In this document: in pieces, positions 1 through 5,379 of the stretch
Position numbering within the stretch: position 1 is the first letter of the stretch
How the letters are laid out: the number at the start of each line of letters is the position of its first letter
Source of the DNA: Oscillospiraceae bacterium
Lineage (GTDB): Bacteria > Bacillota > Clostridia > Oscillospirales > Oscillospiraceae
Reading direction: 5' to 3'
Assembly (NCBI GenBank): GCA_016286595.1
Contig: JAEETR010000143.1
Span: 1-7,067, forward strand
DNA length: 7,067 nucleotides
Notes under the pieces: model-generated
Seen by the model: the letters and a program-made list of their open reading frames with translations, nothing else
What the model was told of the DNA's origin: nothing
Databases searched by the model: none
Translations under genes and position numbers: made by a program

Positions 1-1212
1 ATGGCCTCCGTGGCGGGCATCTCCTACGAGTCCGTCCTGCGGGAGGTACAGCAGCTGGTGAACGCCAACTACTTCGGCTCCGGCGCGTATATCAATTACG
101 TGGACAAGACCCTGGTGCTGCCCGATACGGCCGCTGCCGCCGGCAGCAGGGTGAACATCTACTCCGCCGGCGCCCAGCCCCACGTGATCAAGACGCCCAC
201 CGGCACCGGCAGCGCCGGTCCCAACGTGACGGTGGACTATTCCGCCGCCCACGCGGGCCGTCCGGCAGCCCAGCCGGGCGCCGCACCCCAGGCCTCACAG
301 CCAAAGCCCAAAAAGATCCGCAACTATTATAAGGGACTGTGCGCCATGTTAGGCGGCGTAGGCGCTCTGCTGGCCTTCATAGGCTTTATCATGGTCAGCG
401 ACGCCTTTGACGTCATAGGCGCCGGACTCACCGCCGGTCTTGCCATGAATCTGCTGCGGGGCGTATTCTTCCTGGGCGGCGCCGCATTCTCCTTCCTGCA
501 GATACGCTCCCTGATACGCCGCTCCGCCCGGTTCAACAGCTATATGGCGGTGTCGCTGGGCAGGAGCAGCGTGACGTTCTCCGAGCTGGCCGGCGCCGCG
601 GGCGTCACGGAGAAGACCGTGCGCCGTGACCTTGAGGCCATGCAGGGCAAAGACCTCTTTGACGATAACGTGTATATCGACGTGGGCAACAGCCGTCTCG
701 TCCTGGATCCCGAGGCCGTGAACAAGGAGGAAAAAGCCTCCCAGCCTCCCGTCACCGACCCGAAAACCGACAACGAGGACCGTTACCAGGCCATCCTGCG
801 GGAGATAAGGGAGCTGAACGACGATATCGAGGACGAGGCCGTATCCCAGCGCATTTATAAGATAGAGGACCTGTCCGGCCGCATCTTCCAGGTGGTCCGG
901 GAAAAACCGGAAAAACAGCCCCAGATAAAGAGCTTTATGAGCTACTATCTGCCCACCACCCTGAAGCTGCTGCACTCTTACGCGGATTTTGAAAACTCCG
1001 GTTCCACCGGCGCCAACGTCACCGGCGCCAAGGAGGAGATAGAGAATATCCTCGACACCCTTACCGACGGCTTCTCCCGTCAGCTGGACCGCCTTTATGA
1101 GGCGGACGCCATGGACATCTCCTCGGATATAAACGTGCTGGAGACTATGATGAAGAGGGACGGCCTTTCCGGCGACGGCAGCGATTTCCAGACGCTGTCC
1201 ACCGGCGGCTGA
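1..1212 (+). CDS. XpaC-family membrane protein with two winged-helix-like modules (5'-partial)
   Basis: The C-terminal part (about residues 260-385, starting RYQAILREIRELN and including a conserved-looking SFMSYYLPTTLKLL stretch) resembles the XpaC/'5-bromo-4-chloroindolyl phosphate hydrolysis' family. The family's biochemical role is not really established, and its members often sit beside TelA-type genes, which are not seen here. Order of parts: winged-helix-like module (1-40), Pro/Ala/Gly-rich linker (about 41-106), two hydrophobic helices (about 112-132 and 138-167), a second winged-helix-like module (about 185-237, with TEKTVRRDLEAM as recognition helix), an acidic linker, then the XpaC domain. 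An ATG occurs at base 1, but residue 1 aligns to the middle of the second module (Leu196), so the first helix of the first module seems to be missing. The true start is therefore probably upstream of the window. It is followed 18 bases later by a lipoprotein gene, probably co-transcribed. Function unknown; family call moderately sure. Confidence 0.72.
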   Translation: MASVAGISYESVLREVQQLVNANYFGSGAYINYVDKTLVLPDTAAAAGSRVNIYSAGAQPHVIKTPTGTGSAGPNVTVDYSAAHAGRPAAQPGAAPQASQPKPKKIRNYYKGLCAMLGGVGALLAFIGFIMVSDAFDVIGAGLTAGLAMNLLRGVFFLGGAAFSFLQIRSLIRRSARFNSYMAVSLGRSSVTFSELAGAAGVTEKTVRRDLEAMQGKDLFDDNVYIDVGNSRLVLDPEAVNKEEKASQPPVTDPKTDNEDRYQAILREIRELNDDIEDEAVSQRIYKIEDLSGRIFQVVREKPEKQPQIKSFMSYYLPTTLKLLHSYADFENSGSTGANVTGAKEEIENILDTLTDGFSRQLDRLYEADAMDISSDINVLETMMKRDGLSGDGSDFQTLSTGG

Positions 1213-1230
1213 GTTCCCGAAAAGGAGCAT

Positions 1231-2235
1231 ATGATTTATAAGAGATTTGCCGCCGTCCTTCTCACGGCGGCGCTCCTTTTCCTGTGCGCCTGCGGCGCGG
1301 GGGAGAAGGAAACGCCGGAATCTCCGGGCGAAACCGTGACGGTGTCCGCGCCGGAGCCCTCCGTTCCGGAGCCGGAACCGGAGATTATCCCGGAGACGCC
1401 TCCGCCGTTCTCACAGCGAGCAGCGGGGCTCTATTACGCTCCCGGCGATGAGGAATACTTCCCTGTGCAGCTGCGGCTGTACGAGGTCTACGGCAATCTG
1501 TACGGCAGCATCTATTCTCCGGATATGGGCTTCGCCGCTCTGGAGATATTCCCCCGGGAGGACGGGGCGCTGTCCAGCCCCACGGCGGCGGAGGTGAGCG
1601 TTCGGGTCATGGCGTTCTCGATCCAGTCGGATTTCGGCCGATACTGGCCGGGACCCGCCGGATACACCCTGCGGCTGAAGGAGGATTCCGTCACCTTCGC
1701 CGAATGGGACGGACTGGGGGAGGAGGCCGTGCCCTCCGGACTAGAATTCATCGCCGACGCGGCTTACGACGGGGACCGTCTTGACTTCGAGCCTTTCCCC
1801 TACACCGCGGAGTTCGTGGAGTGGCTGGCGGAGGGCAACCTGCCCAAGACCGTTCCCGAGGGCGTCATGGGTCTGTGGCAGCGGGACGACGACGAATCGT
1901 CGTTCCTTGAGATAGGGGAGGGCGGCTTCCTGCAGCTGTACCGCAAGGTGCGCGGGCTGGAGGCGCAGCTGTACCGCGGCGCCTACGTGTCAAGGATGAC
2001 CGACAACGAAGGCTCCTGCGCCATGACCTACTGCCTTTCAAAGCTGGGGAACGGCTCCATGCCCGTGGACGGCACCATGCTCTATACGATCTCAGGCGAC
2101 ACGCTGATCTTCATCGCCGACGACAATCTTTTCCCGGGCCGGAGCGCCGTCACGTTCCACCGGGCAGAGCCGGGGGACGTGCCCGCCGCCCAGCTTCCGC
2201 CGGACGCCGCCGCACCGGAGAGAACGGAACAATAA
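1231..2235 (+). CDS. Predicted lipoprotein of unknown function
   Basis: A 334-residue protein that begins with a typical lipoprotein signal: basic n-region (KR at 4-5), hydrophobic core (7-18) and a lipobox LCAC ending at Cys21. It should therefore be lipid-anchored on the outer face of the membrane. A Pro/Glu-rich spacer (about 28-60) follows, then two beta-rich blocks (about 62-192 and 208-312). Each opens with a similar Gly-Leu-aromatic motif (GLYYAPGDEEYF and GLWQRDDDESSF), which may mean a duplicated small barrel of lipocalin-like type; that is inference only. A short Pro/Ala tail ends the protein. Cys263 and Cys268 in the second block could form a disulfide. The ATG is preceded by AAAGGAG (1221-1227) with a tight 3-base gap. 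It lies 18 bases after the XpaC-like gene and ends directly at a terminator, so the two probably form the end of one operon. No family recognised. Confidence 0.82.
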   Translation: MIYKRFAAVLLTAALLFLCACGAGEKETPESPGETVTVSAPEPSVPEPEPEIIPETPPPFSQRAAGLYYAPGDEEYFPVQLRLYEVYGNLYGSIYSPDMGFAALEIFPREDGALSSPTAAEVSVRVMAFSIQSDFGRYWPGPAGYTLRLKEDSVTFAEWDGLGEEAVPSGLEFIADAAYDGDRLDFEPFPYTAEFVEWLAEGNLPKTVPEGVMGLWQRDDDESSFLEIGEGGFLQLYRKVRGLEAQLYRGAYVSRMTDNEGSCAMTYCLSKLGNGSMPVDGTMLYTISGDTLIFIADDNLFPGRSAVTFHRAEPGDVPAAQLPPDAAAPERTEQ

Positions 2236-2268
2236 AAAGGCTTTCGTCGAAAGACGAAAGCCTTTTTT
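2234..2268. terminator. Bidirectional rho-independent terminator between convergent genes
   Basis: A perfect 10-bp stem, GGCTTTCGTC (2239-2248) and GACGAAAGCC (2253-2262), closes a GAAA tetraloop. It is flanked by A5 (2234-2238) and T6 (2263-2268), so it works as a terminator in both directions. On the + strand it begins within the lipoprotein stop codon; on the - strand it lies 7 bases beyond the stop of the small membrane protein gene. Confidence 0.95.
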
Positions 2269-2274
2269 ATGTAG

Positions 2275-2637
2275 TCACAGTCCCTTTTTTCTCAGTTCCC
2301 GTTCCCGCTGACGCTCCAGCTTTTTCCGGCGGGCGGCCCGGGCCTTCTCATTTCGCCGCAGCTCCTTTTCCTTCTCCCTGGGGTAGAGTTCAAAGAAGAG
2401 CTCGTCACCCAGCGTGTACCGCAGATAGGCGTACTGCCGGGGGCGGAGGATAAGGGCATAGAGCGTTATCAGAAGCCCGAAATAGCCGAAAAGCACGAAA
2501 AGCCACAGCCATCCCAGCTTTTCCGCGTATTTGAAGATGAACAGCACCGGCACGTTCAGCACCACGGTGCCCAGCGCGCACAGCGCCAGCATGATATGGG
2601 GGGAGTAGTTGAGTTTGAAGCGTTTCAGCTTATTCAA
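2275..2637 (-). CDS. Small two-helix membrane protein, hypothetical
   Basis: A 120-residue protein with two hydrophobic helices (about 15-36 and 42-64) joined by a short KYAEKLGW turn, and a strongly basic, charged C-terminal tail (about 86-119, rich in Arg/Lys/Glu) likely to form a cytoplasmic helix or coiled coil. I chose the TTG at 2637 because a good ribosome site (AGGGAGG, complement of 2643-2650) lies about 8 bases upstream. The longer frame to a TTG at 2676 has no ribosome site and overlaps the predicted -10 box. No family is recognised. The basic tail could touch RNA, ribosomes or anionic lipid, but nothing in the sequence decides this. It has its own promoter and a terminator shared with the convergent lipoprotein gene, so it is probably monocistronic. 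Confidence 0.72.
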   Translation of the reverse strand: MNKLKRFKLNYSPHIMLALCALGTVVLNVPVLFIFKYAEKLGWLWLFVLFGYFGLLITLYALILRPRQYAYLRYTLGDELFFELYPREKEKELRRNEKARAARRKKLERQRERELRKKGL

Positions 2638-2675
2638 CCGCCGTCCCTCCCTTGCAGCAATTATCCGTATACTCA

Positions 2676-2706
2676 ATTATATAACATATATGATTGAAAC
2701 AATCAA
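2676..2706 (-). promoter_or_regulatory. Predicted sigma-A promoter for the small membrane protein gene
   Basis: On the minus strand a perfect TATAAT (complement of 2676-2681) lies in a very AT-rich patch that stands out from GC-rich surroundings. The -35 is less clear: TTGATT (complement of 2701-2706) at 19 bases or TTGTTT (complement of 2697-2702) at 15 bases. The start codon at 2637 is about 39 bases downstream of the -10 box. Confidence 0.6.
2691..2705. repeat. Inverted repeat over the -35 region
   Basis: TGATTG-aaa-CAATCA is a perfect 6-bp inverted repeat with a 3-base centre. It covers the -35 area of the promoter at 2676-2706, where a dimeric repressor could compete with RNA polymerase. 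No known regulator is matched. A 6-bp palindrome in AT-rich DNA may also be chance. Confidence 0.4.
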
Positions 2707-2736
2707 GCAAAGACCCGCGCCGATGAGGCGCAGGTC
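2707..2736 (-). terminator. Rho-independent terminator after spoVAC
   Basis: On the minus strand GACCTGCGCC and GGCGCGGGTC form a 10-bp stem (one U-G wobble) around a 5-base TCATC loop (plus coordinates 2712-2736), 17 bases past the spoVAC stop. The following tract, TTTGCTTG, is only moderately T-rich, so termination may be incomplete and could read into the next gene. Confidence 0.65.
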
Positions 2737-2753
2737 GTGAAGCGTTATGCCTT

Positions 2754-3191
2754 TTATCCCGCCATCGCCAGCAGCAGACCGTACACCACGCTGGCGGTGA
2801 CACCCAGCACGATGACCGGCCCGGCCACGGTGAACATCTTGGCGCAGGTGCCGGTTATGCGCCCCTCGCTGCGAAACTCCAGCGACGGGGCGGCCATGGC
2901 GTTGGCAAAGCCGGTGATGGGCACCAGCGTGCCGCCCCCGGCGAAGCGGGCTATGTCGTCGTACACGCCTACAGCGGTGAGAAAAGTGCCGATGAAGACC
3001 AGCGTAACGGACACGGCCGCGGCGGCGGTCTCCTTATCAAGTCCCAGAGCGCCGTAACCGTCCGCCAGCGCCTGCCCGACGCAGCAGATGGCCCCGCCCG
3101 TTATAAAGGACAGCAGCAGGTTTTTCCCGATGGGTGAATTGCCCGTCTTTCTGTCTACGTACTCGCCGTATTCCCGGTTCGTCATCTTCAT
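2754..3191 (-). CDS. spoVAC: Stage V sporulation protein AC
   Basis: A 145-residue membrane protein, close to the usual length of about 150. It shows the SpoVAC signature: an N-terminal polar segment with EYGEYVD, a first membrane helix with GGAICCVGQALAD (32-44), GVYDDIARFAGGGT (75-88), then VPITGFANAMA and the EFRSEGRITGTCAKMF segment (105-120), and a last hydrophobic helix. In Bacillus, SpoVAC lies in the inner spore membrane, takes part in dipicolinic acid movement into and out of the spore, and behaves as a mechanosensitive channel. The EFRSEG and N-terminal features favour SpoVAC over the shorter SpoVAE. The ATG has AAAGGG (complement of 3201-3206) 9 bases upstream. Terminators on both sides make it a single-gene unit. 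The usual partners spoVAD and spoVAE are not adjacent. Expression is expected in the forespore. Confidence 0.93.
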   Translation of the reverse strand: MKMTNREYGEYVDRKTGNSPIGKNLLLSFITGGAICCVGQALADGYGALGLDKETAAAAVSVTLVFIGTFLTAVGVYDDIARFAGGGTLVPITGFANAMAAPSLEFRSEGRITGTCAKMFTVAGPVIVLGVTASVVYGLLLAMAG

Positions 3192-3241
3192 ATCATCACG
3201 CCCTTTCGCTGTTATTCTTGCTCCAAAGGGCCCGAATATGC

Positions 3242-3272
3242 AAAAAGAGAGATGATTTCATCTCTCTTTTTT
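3242..3272 (-). terminator. Terminator overlapping the end of rsmI
   Basis: GAGAGATGA (3247-3255) and TCATCTCTC (3258-3266) are inverted repeats with A5 before and T6 after. On the minus strand this is a hairpin followed by T5 (complement of 3242-3246). The two-base centre means the inner pairs probably open to a 6-base loop. The last codons and the TGA of rsmI (complement of 3258-3260) lie inside the 5' arm, so translating ribosomes would cover part of the hairpin. Confidence 0.88.
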
Positions 3273-4094
3273 GTTTATGACTTCATTGTAAAGGGCGTTT
3301 TTCGGCACGCCGGTCTCCTCCGCGGCCCGACGCACCGCGTCCTTCAGCGACAGCCCGTCGTCGCGGTATCTCGCGGCCCGGTCCACGGCCTGGCCCATAT
3401 CGCCGGTCTGCGGCGGCGTCTCCGGGGCGCCGCCCACCACCAGCGCGTATTCGCCCCGGGGTTCGTTCGTCTCGTACGTTTTCACGGCGCCGGACAGGGT
3501 GGTGCGTATGGTCTGTTCGTGCAGCTTCGTCAGCTCCCGGCACAGCGCGACGGGACGGTCCCCCAGCACGCTGAGCATATCCTCCAGAGTGCGCCTGAGC
3601 TTGTGGGGCGCCTCGTAGAACACCATGGTGCGCTTTTCATCCCGCAGCTCCTCCAGCCGGGCGATCCGCTCCTTCTTGACGGCGGACAGAAACCCCTCGA
3701 AGGTGAAGCGGCCGGTGGGCAGCCCCGACAGCGCCAGCGCCGACGTGACCGCCGTGGGTCCCGGCACCGCCAGCACCTCGATGCCGCTCTCGGCACACTC
3801 CCGCACGAGGTCTTCGCCGGGGTCGGAGATAGCGGGCATGCCCGCGTCCGTCACCAGCGCGCACGTCTCCCCGGCGATGATGCGGGGGATGATGCGCTGG
3901 GATGAGAACTGCTTGTTATGCTCGTAGTAGCTGACCAGCGGCTTCTTTATGCCCAGATGGTTCAGAAGCTTGAGCGTGACCCGGGTGTCCTCGGCGGCGA
4001 TGAAATCTGCCTCGGCCAGGGCCTGGCTCGCCCGGGTGGATATATCCCCGAGATTTCCGATAGGGGTGCCCACAAGTATGAGTTTTCCCGCCAT
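3258..4094 (-). CDS. rsmI: 16S rRNA (cytidine(1402)-2'-O)-methyltransferase
   Basis: RsmI uses S-adenosylmethionine to 2'-O-methylate C1402 of 16S rRNA in the ribosomal decoding centre, together with RsmH, which acts on the base. The 278-residue length is normal. Visible family motifs in order: GTPIGNLGD (9-17), AAEDTR (33-38), SYYEHN (55-60), TDAGMPAISDPG (82-93), VPGPTA (110-115), GLPTGRFTFEGFL (124-136), FYEAPHKL (159-166) and RGEYALVV (213-220). A C-terminal helix-turn-helix-like tail (about 247-273, ending with a TGVPKNALYNEV motif) is typical of Gram-positive members. The ATG overlaps the trmN6 stop as TAATG, and its ribosome site GGGAGGT encodes the end of TrmN6, so the two genes are translationally coupled. 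The same pair (yabB, yabC) occurs in Bacillus, there with yazA between them; yazA is absent here. Confidence 0.96.
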   Translation of the reverse strand: MAGKLILVGTPIGNLGDISTRASQALAEADFIAAEDTRVTLKLLNHLGIKKPLVSYYEHNKQFSSQRIIPRIIAGETCALVTDAGMPAISDPGEDLVRECAESGIEVLAVPGPTAVTSALALSGLPTGRFTFEGFLSAVKKERIARLEELRDEKRTMVFYEAPHKLRRTLEDMLSVLGDRPVALCRELTKLHEQTIRTTLSGAVKTYETNEPRGEYALVVGGAPETPPQTGDMGQAVDRAARYRDDGLSLKDAVRRAAEETGVPKNALYNEVINKKER

Positions 4095-4807
4095 TACTTA
4101 CCTCCCAGGTGATAGATCGTTTTGACCTCGTCGCTGTCACCGCCGTCGGGACCCTGCAGGATCAGCGGCGGCAGCACCTCCAGCCCCGGATTCCCGCCCC
4201 GTCGGCACTCTATAAGCGCCATGGAGGGCGGCAACGCCGGCGTGGCGTGCACGAACCGAAGCCGCTTCGGCTCAAGACCTGATGCCGTCAGCGCGCAGAA
4301 TGCCTCGGACAGCCGCTCCGGCCGGTAGACCATGGCGAAGCGCCCGCCGTACTTCACGCACCGGGCCGCCGTCTTTACCAGCTCGTCCAGAGTACACCCG
4401 CCCTCCGTTCTGGCGGCTGCCCTGGAAGCGTCCGGCGACACGGCGCCGCTGCCCCGGGCAAAGTAGGGGGGATTGGTCACCACGAGATCGTAGGGCGCGG
4501 AGGGGGTAAAGCTGCGCATATCGCCGGGAATGACGGTGAAGCGGTCGGAAAGACCGTTCAGCGCCATATTCTTCGACGCGGTCTGCGCCGCTGCGGAATC
4601 CGTCTCCACGCCGTCCATAACTAGACAGGGCATGCGCTCAAGGAGCAGCAGCGATATTATCCCGCCGCCGCAGCCCAGGTCGAGGGCGCGGCGGGCGCTC
4701 TTCGCCCCGGCAAAGTCGGCCAGCAGCACCGAGTCGGCGCCCACGGCCATGCCGCCGGACGTGAGCATCACGGGCCCGCCGGGCCACAGCTCCGCAGTTT
4801 CAGCCAT
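4094..4807 (-). CDS. trmN6: tRNA1(Val) (adenine(37)-N6)-methyltransferase family protein
   Basis: A 237-residue class I S-adenosylmethionine-dependent methyltransferase of the TrmN6/YabB group, whose E. coli member makes m6A37 in tRNA-Val. Motif I is LDLGCGGGI (42-50); the acidic ribose-binding residue at the end of strand 2 is probably Glu68 (GVETD); the catalytic NPPY motif of N6-adenine methylases is at 112-115, followed by FARGSG. The N-terminal GADSVLLADFA segment and the C-terminal IECRRGG segment are typical of the group. The ATG has AGGAGG (complement of about 4815-4820) 7 bases upstream. It overlaps rsmI by one base (TAATG). The ferredoxin terminator ends about 20 bases upstream, leaving no room for a separate promoter, so transcription may come by read-through. 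The exact tRNA substrate in this organism is inferred from family only. Confidence 0.92.
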   Translation of the reverse strand: MAETAELWPGGPVMLTSGGMAVGADSVLLADFAGAKSARRALDLGCGGGIISLLLLERMPCLVMDGVETDSAAAQTASKNMALNGLSDRFTVIPGDMRSFTPSAPYDLVVTNPPYFARGSGAVSPDASRAAARTEGGCTLDELVKTAARCVKYGGRFAMVYRPERLSEAFCALTASGLEPKRLRFVHATPALPPSMALIECRRGGNPGLEVLPPLILQGPDGGDSDEVKTIYHLGGK

Positions 4808-4826
4808 ACCGTTCCCTCCTCTCAGA

Positions 4827-4860
4827 TAAAAGAAAAGGGGGCGGTATTAAATACCGCCCC
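4827..4860 (-). terminator. Rho-independent terminator after the ferredoxin gene
   Basis: On the minus strand GGGGCGGTAT and ATACCGCCCC form a perfect 10-bp stem (plus coordinates 4838-4860) with a 3-base loop, followed by a C and then TTTTCTTTT (complement of 4828-4836). It starts 16 bases after the ferredoxin stop and ends just before the trmN6 ribosome binding site. Confidence 0.92.
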
Positions 4861-4876
4861 TCTGCTCTTTTGCGAA

Positions 4877-5047
4877 TTATTCCGCGGAGATAGCGCCCAC
4901 GGGGCAAGCCTCTTCGCAGGCGCCGCAGTCGATGCAGGCGTCAGCGTCAACGACGAAATGGGCGTCGCCCTCGGAAATAGCGCCCACGGGGCAGGCCTCA
5001 GCGCAGGAGCCGCAGGAGAGACAATCGTCAGAAATAAAGTGTGCCAT
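4877..5047 (-). CDS. 2[4Fe-4S] bacterial-type ferredoxin
   Basis: A 56-residue ferredoxin of classical clostridial size, carrying low-potential electrons between enzymes in the cytoplasm. Two complete CxxCxxCxxxCP motifs are seen: Cys9, 12, 15, 19 and Cys38, 41, 44, 48. Each motif gives three ligands to one cluster and one to the other, so two [4Fe-4S] clusters are expected. The halves are clear copies: CPVGAIS occurs at 19-25 and at 48-54, a shift of 29 residues. The ATG at 5047 has a strong GGGAGGT ribosome site (complement of 5055-5061) 7 bases upstream. It has its own promoter (5111-5138) and terminator. An abundant ferredoxin of this kind fits an anaerobe. Nothing nearby names its redox partner. 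Confidence 0.97.
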   Translation of the reverse strand: MAHFISDDCLSCGSCAEACPVGAISEGDAHFVVDADACIDCGACEEACPVGAISAE

Positions 5048-5089
5048 TTATAATACCTCCCTAAAGATTAGCCGTGTATTCCGGCGTAT

Positions 5090-5102
5090 GTACGTATCGT
5101 AC
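5090..5102. repeat. Small inverted repeat at the ferredoxin transcription start
   Basis: GTACG-tat-CGTAC is a perfect 5-bp inverted repeat placed at about +2 to +14 of the predicted ferredoxin transcript. It could be an operator or a short 5' hairpin. It is short enough to be chance. Confidence 0.35.
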
Positions 5103-5110
5103 TTAAATGC

Positions 5111-5138
5111 ATTGTAACATTAAATTCAGAAAAATCAA
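5111..5138 (-). promoter_or_regulatory. Sigma-A promoter of the ferredoxin gene
   Basis: On the minus strand TTGATT (complement of 5133-5138), a 16-base spacer, then TACAAT (complement of 5111-5116) preceded by TGT, which makes an extended -10 (TGnTACAAT). The predicted start near 5104 gives a leader of about 57 bases before the ATG at 5047. The strength fits a highly expressed electron carrier. Confidence 0.78.
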
Positions 5139-5180
5139 CACAGAATTTTATAACATTTTTGTAAACGCGGCCTCCGCATT

Positions 5181-5197
5181 GGTCAGGGAAGATCAAG
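5181..5197 (+). promoter_or_regulatory. Weak CtsR operator-like site
   Basis: GGTCAGG-gaa-GATCAAG has the heptad-3-heptad layout and the same gaa spacer as the three clear sites downstream, but two or more bases in each heptad differ from the RGTCAAA consensus. It lies 80 bases upstream of the first clear site and about 75 bases upstream of the ferredoxin transcription start on the other strand. Confidence 0.4.
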
Positions 5198-5260
5198 TGA
5201 GAAAAGCCGAGATAATCGAAGCAAACGGGAGAGAAAAAGAGTCCGGTACAGATAAGGGAA

Positions 5261-5277
5261 CGTCAGAGAACGTCAAA
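5261..5277 (+). promoter_or_regulatory. CtsR operator, site 1
   Basis: CGTCAGA-gaa-CGTCAAA is a direct heptad repeat with a 3-base spacer, matching the known CtsR pattern RGTCAAA-NAN-RGTCAAA except for C at position 1 and G at position 6 of the first heptad. It sits upstream of the ctsR -35 box and abuts site 2 with no gap. Confidence 0.8.
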
Positions 5278-5294
5278 AGTCAGAGAAAGTCAAA
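5278..5294 (+). promoter_or_regulatory. CtsR operator, site 2
   Basis: AGTCAGA-gaa-AGTCAAA is the best match to the CtsR consensus in the window, with one change (G at position 6 of the first heptad). Together with site 1 it makes four heptads in 34 bases. It ends 8 bases before the ctsR -35 box. Confidence 0.88.
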
Positions 5295-5302
5295 AACAGA
5301 CT

Positions 5303-5331
5303 TTGCAAAGGACGCCGGGATGGTTTATTAT
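5303..5331 (+). promoter_or_regulatory. Sigma-A promoter of the ctsR operon
   Basis: TTGCAA (5303-5308), a 17-base spacer and TATTAT (5326-5331). The predicted start near 5338 places CtsR site 3 at about +4 to +20 and sites 1-2 upstream of -35, a classic arrangement for repression by CtsR. The leader before the ctsR ATG is about 40 bases. Confidence 0.78.
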
Positions 5332-5341
5332 ATCATCGTAA

Positions 5342-5358
5342 GGTCAGAGAAAGTCAGA
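5342..5358 (+). promoter_or_regulatory. CtsR operator, site 3
   Basis: GGTCAGA-gaa-AGTCAGA, again a heptad direct repeat with a gaa spacer, located just after the predicted transcription start where a bound repressor would block initiation or early elongation. Both heptads carry G at position 6. Confidence 0.82.
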
Positions 5359-5379
5359 CGCGAAAGGCAGGGACCTGAA

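Larger units (their letters stand above)
5048..5379. other. Divergent control region between the ferredoxin gene and ctsR
   Basis: These 332 bases hold no convincing gene. From left to right they contain the ferredoxin ribosome site and leader, a small inverted repeat (5090-5102), the ferredoxin promoter (5111-5138, minus), a weak CtsR-like site (5181-5197), a double CtsR operator (5261-5294), the ctsR promoter (5303-5331, plus) and a third CtsR operator (5342-5358). An open frame running in phase with ctsR from 5107 is AT-rich, lacks a ribosome site and consists largely of these operators, so I do not read it as coding. Confidence 0.85.

Noticed and set aside
349..1230. Long minus-strand open frame (293 residues) opposite the XpaC-like gene
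   Set aside because: A shadow frame of GC-rich coding DNA; low-complexity, no family features, and the + strand frame has clear domain structure.
2638..2676. Longer start (TTG at 2676) for the small membrane protein
   Set aside because: The TTG has no ribosome site and overlaps the TATAAT box, while the TTG at 2637 has AGGGAGG at good distance.
3213..3241. Forespore sigma-G-like promoter for spoVAC (GCATA, 17 bases, AAGAATA on the minus strand)
   Set aside because: The -35-like box and spacing fit, but the -10 is a poor match and the start point would fall on the ribosome site, leaving almost no leader. Not supported enough to list.
3252..3905. Long plus-strand open frame (217 residues) opposite rsmI
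   Set aside because: It begins within the terminator and lies opposite an unmistakable RsmI; composition is typical of antisense shadow frames.
5107..5379. Upstream in-frame extension of ctsR (a 240-residue reading)
   Set aside because: It has no ribosome site, covers the promoter and the CtsR operators, and the added residues do not resemble CtsR, whose homologues start close to 5380-5386.
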